NCBI GenBank assembly: GCA_964036155.1
Contig: OZ038422.1
Location: 61,341,201-61,405,200 of the forward strand
Length of the DNA stretch: 64,000 nucleotides
From: Diploscapter coronatus
Lineage: Eukaryota > Nematoda > Chromadorea > Rhabditida > Rhabditidae
Direction: 5' to 3'
The translations under genes and the position numbers were made by a program. The notes beneath the pieces were generated by a model that was not told the DNA's origin, did not search any database, and saw only the letters and a program-made list of their open reading frames with translations. Position 1 is the stretch's first letter. Each line of letters begins with the position of its first letter. Shown here piece by piece: positions 46,401-58,516 of this stretch.

Positions 46401-47334
46401 TTCAGAGACGCGATCAAAGGCACTCGCTGGGAGGCCATGGATCAGCAGATCGACGAGAATTTGGGTACGGATCTTTTAATCTTTAAAAAAAATTTTCTTA
46501 TACTTTGAAAAAGAGACTTTATTCTTTGAATAGAGAAAAATCGATACAAATGATTGTCTTTGAGTAGAATTTATCTTTTTTTTTTTGAAAAGAATAAGAA
46601 TTCTAATTGGGAATTTTTATTTTTTTAATCAGGCAAAACGTATGAAAAATGCCGGTTCTTGAGGAAAGAATATCGGACTTTTAAAAAATTCGAATTTTCT
46701 AGACTCGATGTCCTCGCAATTGCGTAACCTGCGCGCGTTGGGCGAGAACCTCGGCCGCGAGGTCGACGACCAGAACAAAATGCTCGATCGCATCGACACC
46801 AAAGCCAGGAGGAATGACGACATCGTCAGGGCTCAGGATAAACAGGTCGGCGATTTTTTTGTATTAAAACATCATTTAAAAAGGTTATATTTTAAAAATT
46901 GGCGAAATTTTTAATTAGAACGAAGAATTTTCATGTAATTTCATCTTTTATATTTTTAATTATTATTATTTTGGTAAAAATTAGTTTTATGATTTTTAAA
47001 TTTCCAGATGCAAAAACTGCTGGGAACGAACGCCAGTTCGTCTGAAGCGGCATCTACGAGCAGCACGGCGATGCCGAGGTAAAAATATGAAAATTCATTC
47101 TCTAAACCTAGAATTTTCCCCCATACTTTCCAACTCATAGCATTATTTTTTTGAATTCCGGATTTTCGGAATAAATTTGACAAATCTAAAATAAAGGAAA
47201 AATGCTCTAATTAATATTTTCTCTTCTGAGTCAATAATTTGAAAGTCATGAAATTTCGAAATAATACATTTTTCAGCCTGGATACTTCTACGAAAATGTC
47301 TCTTATGATGAAGGGCGCGTCGATGTTCAAATAG
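43423..47334 (+). CDS. snap-29: SNAP-29 Qbc-SNARE
   Basis: Homologue of SNAP-29, a soluble SNARE that supplies both Qb and Qc helices for membrane fusion, including endosomal and autophagosome-lysosome fusion. Exon 1 (43423-43471) encodes MSRSTNPFDDDY, an NPF motif near the N-terminus as in SNAP-29 (EH-domain binding). After a large 1.8-kb intron, exons from 45307 encode the first SNARE helix (MQESLDSTERSRRHLENSER, LGVETANNLLAQREQL, LDDIHRKTQETQRNLNSLKS) and the linker MGGWFKNKFTKKP. A Ser-rich hinge follows, then the second SNARE helix (MSSQLRNLRALGENLGREVD, NKMLDRIDTKARRND) and the end MLMMKGASMFK-like, TAG 47332-47334. There is no transmembrane segment and no palmitoylated Cys cluster, unlike SNAP-25. 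About 290 residues. Confidence 0.92.
43606..43870 (+). repeat. left arm of inverted duplication in snap-29 intron 1
   Basis: This arm pairs with 44200-44442 in inverted orientation. It includes 25 bp upstream of the tRNA-like gene, the tRNA-like gene itself, and about 140 bp of downstream flank. The gene part is identical between arms, whereas the downstream flank differs by several substitutions and an indel. Confidence 0.85.
43631..43725 (+). tRNA. tRNA-like gene with putative 23-nt intron, copy 1
   Basis: Perfect cloverleaf pairing: acceptor GCTTCGA/TCGAAGC (7/7), D-stem GCGC/GCGC with loop AGTAGGCA (A14, GG, A21 present), anticodon stem CATGA/TCATG (5/5), variable loop AGGAC, T-stem GACAG/CTGTC with loop ATCGAAA. 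Between the anticodon-stem strands are 30 nt, equal to a 7-nt loop plus a 23-nt intron. With the canonical intron site after position 37, the anticodon would be GTT (Asn), but this is uncertain. The A-box region (TGGCGCAGTAGGCAGCGCG) resembles elongator tRNA-Met. A T5 terminator lies at 43730-43734. Position 54 of the T-loop is A rather than T. It could instead be a tRNA-derived repeat head. It lies in snap-29 intron 1, same strand. Confidence 0.65.
44200..44442 (-). repeat. right arm of inverted duplication in snap-29 intron 1
   Basis: Inverted partner of 43606-43870, separated by about 330 bp of unique AT-rich DNA. It has the same upstream GCGAAAATTGAGGGGGGGAC block. Confidence 0.85.
44323..44417 (-). 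tRNA. tRNA-like gene with putative 23-nt intron, copy 2
   Basis: Identical over all 95 nt to the copy at 43631-43725, but on the opposite strand. It has the same paired arms, the same 30-nt anticodon-loop insert, and the same short poly-T tract downstream (44314-44318 on the plus strand as A5). Identity of the gene body with a diverged flank suggests constraint or gene conversion. Confidence 0.65.
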
Positions 47335-50300
47335 ACAACAACCACCTGCTGGAACGACAGAAAGGGATACTATGGATTATGATTAAAACAATACTTGGCA
47401 AATAATTGTAAATTTTGAAATTCACTGATAAAATTTATTTCATACAGCATTTTTAGATTTTGGAATTGAAAAAGGAAAATTTATCAGTAAATTATTTTTG
47501 ATACTTGATCATATTTTCCTACAAATTTTTTATCAAACACCGATTTTTATCCTGCTTTCTAAAATCCTGAACTGACTGTGATTTAGCGAAGATTTAAAAA
47601 AAAATACTATTCATTTCTTGAAAATTGACTACTGGCTAGATTTTCGATTTTTGGGAGTGTGATTTGTAAAAAAAATATTCCTTACGAATTTTGATACTTT
47701 CTTTTATCACTGATTTTAGTTAAAGCTTTTGTATTGAGAATTTTGTCCTTTTATTTCATTTTTTAATTGCAAGACTTGATTTTCAGATTTTCTAAAATGC
47801 TCTTCGGGATTTCAGAAATCTGAAAGATCGATATTATTTTTATCTTTTTACTGATAAACTCAATAAATTTAAAGCCTTTACGATTTTTCAGCTAAAAATG
47901 ACTAATAATAGCCAGCTTCAACGCTTACCTCTGTTATTTTGAGTTGATTTTTTCGGAGAAAAATGCTGATTCACTTTCAGGAAAATTCTTTGGAATTTCG
48001 CCAAAGCATCCAAAAGAGCTACTCATTCAGGAAAAGCTAAAATTTGTTTAATTTTCAAAAAAAACAATTATTTCTTCAAAAGCCCAAAAATCGCTCAATT
48101 TCGAAGAAGATCCGAAGAAAACTTACGTAAAATCGACTCAAGTGCTGAAATTCCGCTAGCAGGAGTTTTTTTCTCCTGAAAAAGCGCAAAAATTTTGAAA
48201 TTAGGATAAAATTGGTCTTTTTTCGTAAAAATAGGCAAATTAGGGCCGGTCTATGTAATTTGTCGAGTTAGTTAGGTTATGAAAAACTGACAAAGGTTCC
48301 TCTTTCCTTGTGACTAGGTTAATCGACCAAGTGACTGTCAATTTCCCTTTGCTTTACAAAACTTGTTACTTCTTGCTTTCTATATATTCTATATTTGGAA
48401 TTGCTGCAAAAATTTTCTGTGGACTTACAAATGGAACGGCCTTTCTTATCATTGTTGGACTTTTATTGCTGAATTGGATTACTTTTGGTCTTTTTTTCCT
48501 TCGAATTTTCAGCCTACGCTTTTATGGTATTCTCAAAATTGCAAAAAAAGAAAAAAAAAAAAAACTGCCCATTTTTCCTCAAAGTCAAACTAATGGCCTG
48601 TGATTTTCCATAGACTTAGATTTGAGTCATCTCTTTGGTGAAATGGGGAGGGGTGTAAGTGGGGGCCCCTGAATTGCATTGCTTTGAAGCCTTCGGGCAA
48701 CGTCAGTTGTTAACAAGGGAAAGGAAGCTAGAGAACATGCAAATTGGAGAGGTGAAAAGATAGAGAAAAAGTTTAGAGAGAGAGAGAGAGAGAGTGAGTG
48801 AAATAGTGATAGGGTTTTAGAGAGTTAAAGAAAGAGAAAATTTTAGAGAAAGAAAGGTAGAGATAGTTTGACAATTTTTGATAGTCAGAGAAGAATAGAA
48901 ATGTCAGAGATAGAATTTTTGGAAGAGACGTAAAGGAGCAGAAAATTAAGGCTATTTTTTTTTATCTTTTGCCCTCAAAATGTTCGCCTCTTGCCTCGCC
49001 TCATATTTTTAGTTCATATTTTGAATTTTTCTCTTTTCCACTCTTAATTTTCGCAATATTTCTCTCTGGGATATAGTGTGATATTACTCGGTCTCTCTTT
49101 CGCTCTTTCTCAACCATTTGGCAACCAAAAAGTTTTGAACCCGACGCGAAATTCTTTCGAAATATCGATTTTTGAAATGTTTATTTAAGATAGGTTAGAC
49201 GGTCTTCTATAATAACTTTTATCGAAACATAGCCTTTCTTAATCTAAAATCGTAATTCTTTTTTCTCCACACTTTAGGCTTTTATACAGTATATTTTGAA
49301 CGTCTGAAAAAATCTGAATTTTCATTTTTCTAGCTAATTTTCCCCTCTAAAGGAGATAATTAACGTTCTAAACCCTACATTGTTTTGTAGATTTTCTCAA
49401 ACACTGTCTAGAAAACGAAAAACTATTTGCTTATTCTAATGAGTAAACAGCAAACACTTTCGTTCCCTTTTCCCTCTAAAGTCATTGTCATCCGTAGTGT
49501 TTCCAACGCGGAAAAACCGGATCGCTTTTGGGAAAAGTCAAGAGATCGGGGAAATAATAGATGATTTTTAGAGAGCTAGAGAAAAAAAGTTATAGAAAAT
49601 AGTAAGTAGTTTGAGATAGTAAGAGGGTTAGAGGAAAAAATAGTAAGAAATACTACTTGATTTTTAGAGCTAAAAAAACTACCAAAGTCAAATGACATCA
49701 AATGGAGCGTTATAATCCAATTTATCGGCTTCAGTTTTGATCTATGAGAATGATTGATATTTCAGACAGTTTTGAATTTCAAAATTGCTATTCTTCAACA
49801 TGCGATTAAAGAGTTGTTGAGCCAGAATCAATTTAACCCGACTGACTTGAAAGCGAAATTTTTTCGTCTCTGTTTGTACAATTCCAATCGTTCAAGAGCA
49901 ACAATTTTTTTCTTCCGCTTTTTTCTATCTTCCTTCCTCTTTCTCTTTTTTCTCTTTCTCTCCTTTTACTTCTTCATTAAAACTTTCAAAACCTGGATGA
50001 ATCAGAGCTGAGAATTTCTTCGATTGATTTCTTTATAAAAAAGTTTAACAAAAGACGAATGTTTTATTTTTGATCTGACTCACCTAGCTTTCATTCAAAA
50101 ACTCGTAAATCTTATCTTTTTATCTGATAAAAGAATTACGTAATGAAGGTTGCGTCATACTTTTATTTCGATAGACCGGTTTACATCAGATCGGAAATTT
50201 TTAATTTTAGATTTTTGGAAAATATGTTCTAGATTTTTGAAATTCTATAATTTTTCATCCCACTTCTAAAAGTTGAGCTTTTTTTCTAAAAGAATGAAAC

Positions 50301-52066
50301 AATGCCAATACAGATTTTTCAATAGATCAGATTCTAAGAAAAATCCCGGATATTCCTTCCGAAGCTATTTTTTTTCTGAAATTGATTTTCTTTGATTGAT
50401 CAAAACTTTTAATTTGTTCAAACTAAAGATTTTTAGTTAGGCTTGAACTTGATATTTTTCTATTGGCAGGTCAGATTCTTCGAACCTGAGGTATCCCTTT
50501 CCTAGCTGTTTTTCTGCTTGTTTTTCGTCGCAATGTGTGATGTGTCTTGGGGCGTTATTTGCAGTGTAAGAAATTGTGAAAATCGATGATGAAAGTGATA
50601 GAAAACAGAAAACGGATCCCCACTGGGCAGACAGAAGGGAATTTCTACATTCTTTCTATCCTTACTCTCTGGATTTTCTAGTTCTTTTGATCTATCAAAT
50701 TCTGTACTATTTCACTTTTTTGTTCTCTCACCCCTGATTAGCCACAATTTTGGACATTCAAGACTCGATCAAATTGAAAAAGTGAGAGCTGACACCATAG
50801 TGAGAACGATTTGTTCCAAATATACCCCATGTTTAGATTCCTTTCCCGATGAAATTTTTCAAAGTTTTCCACTTTTTTCTTAAAGATCTTTTGGTTTTAT
50901 TTATTTTAAGAAGATCGAACATTCTGAGATAAAATGGCGTTTTCCTAGTGGAGTTTCAAATTTCTTTTTCTTTGCTATGATAAATTCTATGAAAAAGTGA
51001 AATCCATTCCACCACCACTTTTGATACACATAATTTGGCGCTGCGATATCAAATCTACCAAAACCGGGTTTTCGCTTCGAATTTCCTGGATATGCGCGAA
51101 TTCACGATAATTCAATTTATAATTCGATCACTTTCAACTTTCGATAAGTTTTCCCTGAAAGAGAAACTTTATAACCGAGTTCTTATCTCGAAAATACATT
51201 GCGTGATTGCATTTTTTACTTCAATTTTCATTTGTCCAGGACATATTAGATTTTTTTATTTTTAGATAGGAATTCTAAAAACTTGAGTATATCATTTGGT
51301 AAAAATTTTGGAACCCAAAAGATATTCATGAGAAAAACGGGGTCTGGATGATGGCTATAGAGAAAGGGTTTAGTCTGTTAGCCCTCTTTCTCTTTCTTTC
51401 ATTCAGGCTCATATCTTTTCTTTCTTTCTTCTCACACTATTTCTCTTTTTGTTCCTTTCTCTTCCCTTTCTCTTTTCTTCGTTATCTCTCGACTTCTTTC
51501 TTTCTCTATTCATTTAGATTTCTTTCTTTTCCATCTCTCTTCTATTCGTTATTTCTCACTTTCTTATCCTTTCACTCGCGTTCATCTTATGTGTAGCCCC
51601 CTGGCCCTTCAACCTCCCTCTTTTCTCTTCGTTTAAAACCCGCTTTAAGTTTTTACCTACTTTACTAATTTCTTGAAACAAAGCCAAAATTTTTAATTCT
51701 CTAGGAAAAAAAGATTTCTTCATTTTTTGAAAAACAACCCAAGCTTTTTAAGAAAGTAAATTTTTTCCTTATCTTTTATTTTCCAGAAATGCTGATTCAA
51801 AATATGACTTGTTTATCATTTACCACTTCAAATATTTTCATATCATTTTGTTTTGAACTTAACCACACTTTCCCCGAGAATTTTATGGCTGTTTTGACGC
51901 GTTTTGAATTTTGAAAGACGAACAATTTCAGACCGGAAAAGCGAAATTTCTTTGGGCTTCTAGGCCAGTGAATTTCGAGAGGATTTGAAATTTGATCAGG
52001 TATTTCTATACTAAATTTTATAAAATAAAAGGAATAAAATTTTAAATTCAGAACTGACGCTTCAAA
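47335..52066. other. 4.7-kb intergenic region
   Basis: AT-rich, with no supported gene. It contains GA-rich tracts (48765-48960, including a (GA)n run at 48777-48795), CT-rich blocks (49900-49975, 51380-51560) and T-rich frames giving Phe/Leu-rich products without domains. The hydrophobic frame at 48310-48603 is considered and rejected. It must include the upstream control region of lasp-1. Confidence 0.5.
48777..48795. repeat. GA microsatellite
   Basis: A run of (GA)n units within a longer purine-rich tract on the plus strand. Confidence 0.7.
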
Positions 52067-55000
52067 ATGGCGAAACGGTGCGCCCGAGAGGAATGCGGCA
52101 AGTCCGTCTATCCCATGGAAGAGCTCAAATGTTTGGATAAAGTAGGGCTTTTTAATTTGTATAAAAATACTTTTAACAATTGAAAAAAGCCTTCAAAAGG
52201 TCTAGAAAAGTAAAATTTTGTTTAGATTCGTTTATTTTATAAAAATTTACGAAGCTCTTGATATCAATTTTTAATCTTTATTTCATTTTTTAATTAAGAG
52301 AAATAAATTTATTTTTTCAGGTATGGCACAAGACCTGCTTCAAATGCACGGTGTGCGGCATGGCGCTGAATATGAAAACGTACAAAGGCTACAACAAAAT
52401 GCCCTATTGTGAACCGTGAGTTTATTTATTTTTTTTAACTAAAATGTTTTTCATTCTTTTAATTCTTATTTTTGAGACGAAATAATGTTGAAAAGAAGAA
52501 AAACTTCGAGCTTTTCTCTAAGATCTTTTATTTTTAAATTATTTTTTCAGTCACTACCCGAAGACCGTGGCCTCCGTCGTGAATGACACGCCAGAAATGC
52601 GACGAATTGCTGAAAATACGAAGAATCAGAGTCAGGTCGGTTTTCTTTGAGAAATTTCAAAAATCGGAAAATGTGGAGGTTTTATTTCACTTTTTCATTA
52701 TTTTATGACTGAAATATGGAAGATTTTAAAACCCCGAAAACCCACATGATATTTCGATTTTTCGGTTTGGCATCTGGTATATTGAAAAATGACATTTTTG
52801 CTGGGTTTTTGAAAAAATGGCTAAAATTCTATCCTTAAGCATTGGAAGGGGGAACGACGCGGAGGAAAATAGATCCATGTGCTTCGAATGAATCTTTTGC
52901 TAGAAATTGATGATTCTCTGATATTCTGAATGGGTAGAGTTTTCATGCTTAAGCATTGGAAGAGTGGTAGACGCAGAGTTTGATGTACTCTCAATCTGCT
53001 GAGAAATTGTTGATGCATTGATATGCACGCTTTTGCTGGTCGGTAGCTGCGTTGTAATACACGATGTGCTGGCTTCGATCAAGCATTCGAACAAAGCATT
53101 TGGCTGGTCATAAAAATTGTTGATACCAATGATTTTGTTTATTGGAATTTAAGGGACTAAAATAGAAAATTCTGCGAAATTTTAAAATTTTTAAGCTCGT
53201 CAGAAGTATCATTTTGAAAATGAATTTTTGGATTTTGAATATGAATTTTGATAACTTTCTATTTTGTCATGGTGGAATTTCAAAATTTCCTTTCAAGAAT
53301 CAATATTTTTGTTTAAAAATCATTTTGCACTACAAGTAGTTTCCATTTGTCACATGTCGTTTTTCTCTCGTTGGTATTTGAAAATGTTCACTCTTTCCTA
53401 ATCGTGAGCTGAGCGGGTTTTTGCGCGGAGTTTCCGTCGTTCTGTTTTTCCCGGGGCTGTAAAATCGTGGAGTGGTGCTGCTCTATTTGAGTGCGACAAT
53501 CATTCGGAGTGATGTTTGTAAGTGGAGCGAGCGAGAAGGACCCCGTACCGAGAAATGATTGCGACACAAGGAGAGCCCTCAGTGTTCGGTCATCGCACTA
53601 CGGGCTGCGACTCGGAGTGAAATGAAGGAACACTTCGACGAGAAACCCTAGGGCCACTCATTGTTGACTTTCCTGTCATTCATCGGCGAAAAAATGAATC
53701 TTTCAAAGATGACGGGGGAGGAGTGAAATTCGAGGATGCTACAAAGTTTTTCTTCCTTACGAGAAAAGGCTTATTTTCATGCTAATCCCGGGGTCCTTGA
53801 GAATTGGGGAAGGGAATTTTTAGGAAAGTTGAAAAAGGAAAATGTAAATAAAGCAAGAAAGAAATGTTTATAAAAGTTGGGATCTTTGAGTGGTAGAAAA
53901 TATGTTTTCTGAAAAATCTTGAACAAAAAATGATAGAAAACCCAGAAAATTGAAGGAAATCAGAAATTTTTCAGATCGCTTACCACGCGGAGTACGAGAA
54001 GATGAAGGGCACGAAAATCGAGGTCGCTGATGACCCAGAGACTATCAGGCACAAGCAAAATACTCATGTTAGTTGGAATAAAATTCCAGAAAAATCAAAT
54101 TTTTGTAAGATTATCGTGTTGAAAATTCAGCATCTTTCAAAATTCAGAAAAAAAATCAATATTTATTAATTTTTCAAGACCCAATCGAATGTGGCCTACC
54201 ACGGCGATTTGGAGAAGAAGAATCGATACGAGGCTGTTCGGCCCAAGGAAGTTCCAGGCGATGAATCAAGTACGGTAATTTTAAGTTGAAAAATGGAAAA
54301 TTCGAGATTGTTCTTTTTAAATTTTGACAATGTGATAGAGTATGGGCTATTTATCAAACTCTGAAGGTATACGACGCAGAATGTTTGAAAACTCGAAAAG
54401 ATTATTAGATTTTCAAAGAACAATCTTAATTTTTCTAAAAAAGTAATTAAAGAAATAACGATTTAAAGATGGTGTGATTTGAAAGATTTGGTTTCTTTGA
54501 AAACTATTTGTAACTAAATAAGGAGTGATATAAAGACAATTTTACAGTAAGAAAAACCTCAATCTAAATTTAACAATGATTTTTATCTTTAGTTAGATTG
54601 AAGCGGTTTTGCGTTCTGTAACTTTTGTCTTTCAATGAATAGGAGTGCAGACCTAGGGAGCATTTGAGTCAGGTTAAAAAATATACTGGGAGCAGGCCGC
54701 AGAAGCGAAATTTACATTATGACTCTTTCACGAGTGGAGGAAAATTTAGAAAATTCCAGACTAGAGATACGAAATTATGGAGGGAATATTATAGGGGGAT
54801 AGGTCGCACAACCATCCTGACTTAAGTCCTCCCTGGGTTTGTAGGAGTGGTTTGGCGCGAGCGAGTAGTGAAAAGTAACGGCGTTGGCGGGGTGCATTAC
54901 GGCAAAGAGCTATGGAGGATTGAAAAAGATGACGAGGATGAGACGGAGCCCCTGTCCTTCGAGGAACCCGAATTCGACCGGCAAGCGGAAGTCGACACCG

Positions 55001-58000
55001 GCTTCGAATGGCGAAGGGGAGAGACCAGTGATAGCTCACTGGAAAACATTACCGAGTTGATTACTGACAATAGTGACTGTGACACTTGGCCTATACCGGT
55101 ACAGGTGTATAAGAAGAAATGGTAGATCTTTATGTTAATTTTTGGAAGATCATGTTTTTCCTATTTTTAAAAAATTTTTGTTAAAAATGGAAAAATTTAC
55201 CATTTTCTTTTAAAAAATGTACAAACTTCGTGGTTTTAAAATTAGCTAGAAACGGCTTCATTCAGATTCAGTATTAGGCAAAATTTCAGTTGTTTTGTTT
55301 CAAGTTTGATTTGATTTCCGCTGTTCTATCCTCTAAATCTAGGTGCTATTTTCTGAAACAAGCATGACAGGGCTATATTTTTGCTCAGATTTCCTTCGAT
55401 TTTCCTCATATCTAATACACCAGAAGAGCTTTCAAACCATTATTTTGTGCTACAAATAATATTTTCCTTTTTTCCATTACTATTTTCGAGTGTCCATATT
55501 ACTTGGGAAAAATCTATGTTGGTTTGAGACTTGAAATTTTGTTCTTGTTTTCTCAACTCATCCCACTAGGCTAAGTTACCATATTTAGGTAAAAAGAAAG
55601 AGGCTGAAAAGGCTGAAGAAGCTCCCAAAGTCGAACCTCCCAAAGCCGATGATAAGACTAAGCCTAAAACTACTGCTTTTGGCGCTAAAGGGAAAGAAAA
55701 AGAGGCGCCGGCCCCTGCGGTACCGACCACAAAACCTCCAGAGGACAAAAAAGCCTCCACGGTCAAAAGATTCGCGCCTAAAAAAGAGCCTGTAGTACCG
55801 GAACCAGAACCTAAACCCACCCCCGCCGGCGCTCCTGAAGACGCTAGAAAAGTTTTCAGAAAGAACCGCTACGGCGCGTAATTTTACCAAAAATAATCAT
55901 TTTCCGGGATTTTTTGTTATACCATTTTGGGACTTGTGTACCATTTTTCTGGGGTATCTATACCAAAAGCTTTATTAAAATTCAATATGCTTCCATGACT
56001 TGAAAAACAATAACGCCTCTTTCTTTAAAAAAACTTCCATGTCAAATCTCCCAAAATCCTGGAGGGAAAATGACGTTCTTTCCAGATAAAAAACTCCCAG
56101 ATTTTGGGGATAAAATCTGAATTTCTGATGCCATGACAAAATGTATTATTTCTAGCACAATAATCTCGTTCGATTGTTTCTTTTTCTTCGTAATACTTTC
56201 AATTTCGAAATTTTGAACTGAGAAAGATCTGTGAGAAAAATTTTACTTGAATCGGTGATAATTGATGAAAAATTTCCGAATAAAGTTTAAAAAATCCACA
56301 AAAATGTCAATATTCGATACCATTTTCCTTGTTTTGCTGTGTTTATTTTGGAAATGTGCATTAGAAGATGATGATCTTTCTCAGTTCCTATCCTTAATAA
56401 TCCAACCGAAAATGCGTGATTTTCAAAATCTCGACCCCGAAAAGGGGCGAATTTTTCAAATTTCACGCATTTCATTGTAGATTAATAATCGCAAGCGCCT
56501 TACAGATTCCCCCTTACCCAAAATAGTTGGCTTTATAGCGAGTGAGAGTGAAAACACCGTAATCTAAAAGAGTGGAGTTTATAAAGAAAATAATTTAGAT
56601 TTGTAAAAATCCGGACGATCGATTGTTAGAAATTGAGACTTATGAAGTAAAAAATCTAGACGAAGTTTACAAATCTAATCTTCTGAAGTGAAGAATAATT
56701 ATCGGTTTTCAAACACACAGGGTGAAGTTTCCAGCCCTTTAACCGATTTGCGGTAGTTTTACCTAATCTGCTGCTTTCAGATTTGTCCTCCGGTAGAATC
56801 GTCGTCACTTCGCCATTACCCGCATCGTCTTTGTCTTCCGGAAGAACGTCCCCTTCGGCAACCACCTGTTCTTCAGATGGAGGCGGTACTTTTTTTTGAA
56901 TTAATCAACAATTAATCGATAAGGAGCGGAGCTAAAACCGTGCCATGAGTTTGCAACAAGAAAAGAAATGAGTGAGGATCTACTGAAGAAGAGAGAAATA
57001 GCCTCGAAAGTTTATTCTTAATTTAAAAAAAAGAAATAGACCTGATTTTTTGCTTGAGCTTGATCACGATGAAAATTTCTAACTTACCCTAAATTTTTTA
57101 AATGGAAAGATGAAATGTTTCTTTTGATTTTAATGCAAGTAAGAGTTAGACTAAACTATGCCATGAGTTTGCAAAATGGGAAGAGTTAAGCTCCACCCCT
57201 TTGTTATTTATGTTCCTCTAGGCGGCTCGTACTCTGCACGACTAACCCAAAACTCTGCGTCCCTAATCTACTCGAGTGAACTGGGCGGAGCAGGCATGAC
57301 GAAAAATCAACAATTTTAGAGAAAAGATATTTGCAAGGGGCGGGGCTTTTTTAAATATAGATTTTGTGAAAATTTTCTTGCAAATATATTGTTTCAAGTT
57401 TTTCTAACCCACTTAACCAAAATTATCTGTTAATTTTTCTGTATGTCATAGAAAATTTGACGATTTCCGTAGAGAAAAATTACTAACGAGAATTTTGGTT
57501 CAAAAATTAGAAAAAAAAAGTGTTTTATTTTTTGAAATTTTTGTTTCAGTGCCTCCTCCACAGAAGCAGGTGGGCAGCATTGCGGATTACGACCCGATGA
57601 ACGGCCAGTGGGGCACTGTCGGCAATTCCAATATCGCCCAGAAATTGCGTAAGGATCATTTTCTAATTTTTCAAACGAAAAATGAAATTCGAAAACTTTT
57701 CGCGGCACTCAAATTTTGCATTTTCAAAAAATAACATCTTCGAATATGAGAAATTTTTCTTGAGTTGTTGAAAATTTGTTAACTTTCAACAAGTTTCGGA
57801 AGTCCGAATGTGTAAAATTTGAAAGTCGAAAAATTTCAGAAGAACTCGAAATCCGCACCCCGGCCACTCACGGAATGAACTACATGAACATGGGAAATGG
57901 AAACTCGCACAACGTTCAGCAAAACAGAATCTCGCCGCAATTCTCTCCGTCGGGTAAATTTTGCAACGTTAAATTCGATCATTTTCTCCCCATATTGTAA

Positions 58001-58516
58001 ATTTAGAAAATTTTTGGATCTAGCCTTAAATTTGATCTAGAATTTTGAAATATTAAGATTTATTATTTCAGGCAAGGCCGGATTCGCAGTCAAAGCCATC
58101 TACGACTACAATGCGCAGGATAAGGACGAAGTTGGCTTTTTTAATTTGAGAATTTTTTTTTTCGAGATTCTTCTAAAACTTTGGATAAAACCGGCAAAAA
58201 ATTTGATATGGAGAAATTTGCTTGAAAGAAAAAACTGAAAATTGTCTATATTTTTAAAGTGAATTTAAATTTTGCGCCTATCCTGAAGCTACAACTGGAA
58301 AAGCGAGAAGGATTATAAAAATTAGAAGAAATTAAACAAATAAAAATGGATAAATTTCAGATCTCATTTCTTGAGGGTGACATTATCGTGAATTGCGAGA
58401 AAGTAGACGAGGGATGGATGACAGGCACAGTGCAAAGGACTCTCCAATGGGGCATGCTCCCTGCAAACTATGTCCAGCCCCACAAAATACCCACCGGACT
58501 GCATCGGATCAAGTAA
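52067..58516 (+). CDS. lasp-1: LASP-1 homologue: LIM, nebulin repeats, SH3, with alternative 3' exons
   Basis: Actin-associated adaptor of the LASP/nebulin family. Exons 1-3 (52067-52141, 52321-52415, 52551-52635) encode a LIM domain (CAREECGKSVYP, WHKTCFKCTVCGMALNM, YCEPHYPKT) with zinc-binding Cys/His. Exons 4-5 (53975-54067, 54179-54274) encode nebulin-type repeats (AYHAEYEKMKGTKIEVADDP, VAYHGDLEKK). Exon 6 (54643-54802) is basic and ends at phase 1 with donor G|gtcgca. The full-length form continues through 56781-56885, 57550-57648, 57840-57953, 58072-58130 and 58361-58516, ending in an SH3 domain (AVKAIYDYNAQDKDE, ISFLEGDII, WGMLPANYV). Summed exon lengths are 1,137 nt, exactly 379 codons with stop. 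Two other exons can follow exon 6 (separate entries). The role is in actin bundles and muscle dense bodies or focal adhesions. Confidence 0.92.
54845..55125 (+). CDS. lasp-1: alternative terminal exon A of lasp-1 (acidic tail, no SH3)
   Basis: It follows exon 6 after a 42-nt intron (54803-54844, acceptor TTTGTAG). Entry at phase 1 (G|GA) gives an acidic tail (RIEKDDEDETEPLSFEEPEF, SDSSLENITELITDNSD) ending QVYKKKW and TAG 55123-55125. Exons 1-6 plus this exon total 885 nt = 295 codons with stop. This would be a LIM-nebulin isoform of about 294 residues without SH3. Confidence 0.6.
55589..55881 (+). CDS. lasp-1: alternative terminal exon B of lasp-1 (Lys/Pro/Ala-rich tail, no SH3)
   Basis: Acceptor ATATTTAG precedes 55589. 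Entry at phase 1 (G|GT) gives KKKEAEKAEEAPKVEPP and later Lys/Pro/Glu-rich sequence ending ARKVFRKNRYGA, with TAA 55879-55881. Exons 1-6 plus this exon total 897 nt = 299 codons with stop. Codon use (many GCT/CCT) differs from the surrounding exons. Confidence 0.6.

Noticed and set aside
48310..48603. 97-codon hydrophobic frame resembling a two-helix membrane protein
   Set aside because: T-rich DNA readily yields Phe/Leu/Ile-rich frames. It ends in a poly-Lys run from a homopolymer, has no splice or domain support, and lies in a large AT-rich gap.
56656..56865. acidic minus-strand frame (VLPEDKDDAGNGE)
   Set aside because: It overlaps the plus-strand lasp-1 exon 56781-56885, whose acceptor, donor and phase fit the gene exactly; the minus frame is its complement.
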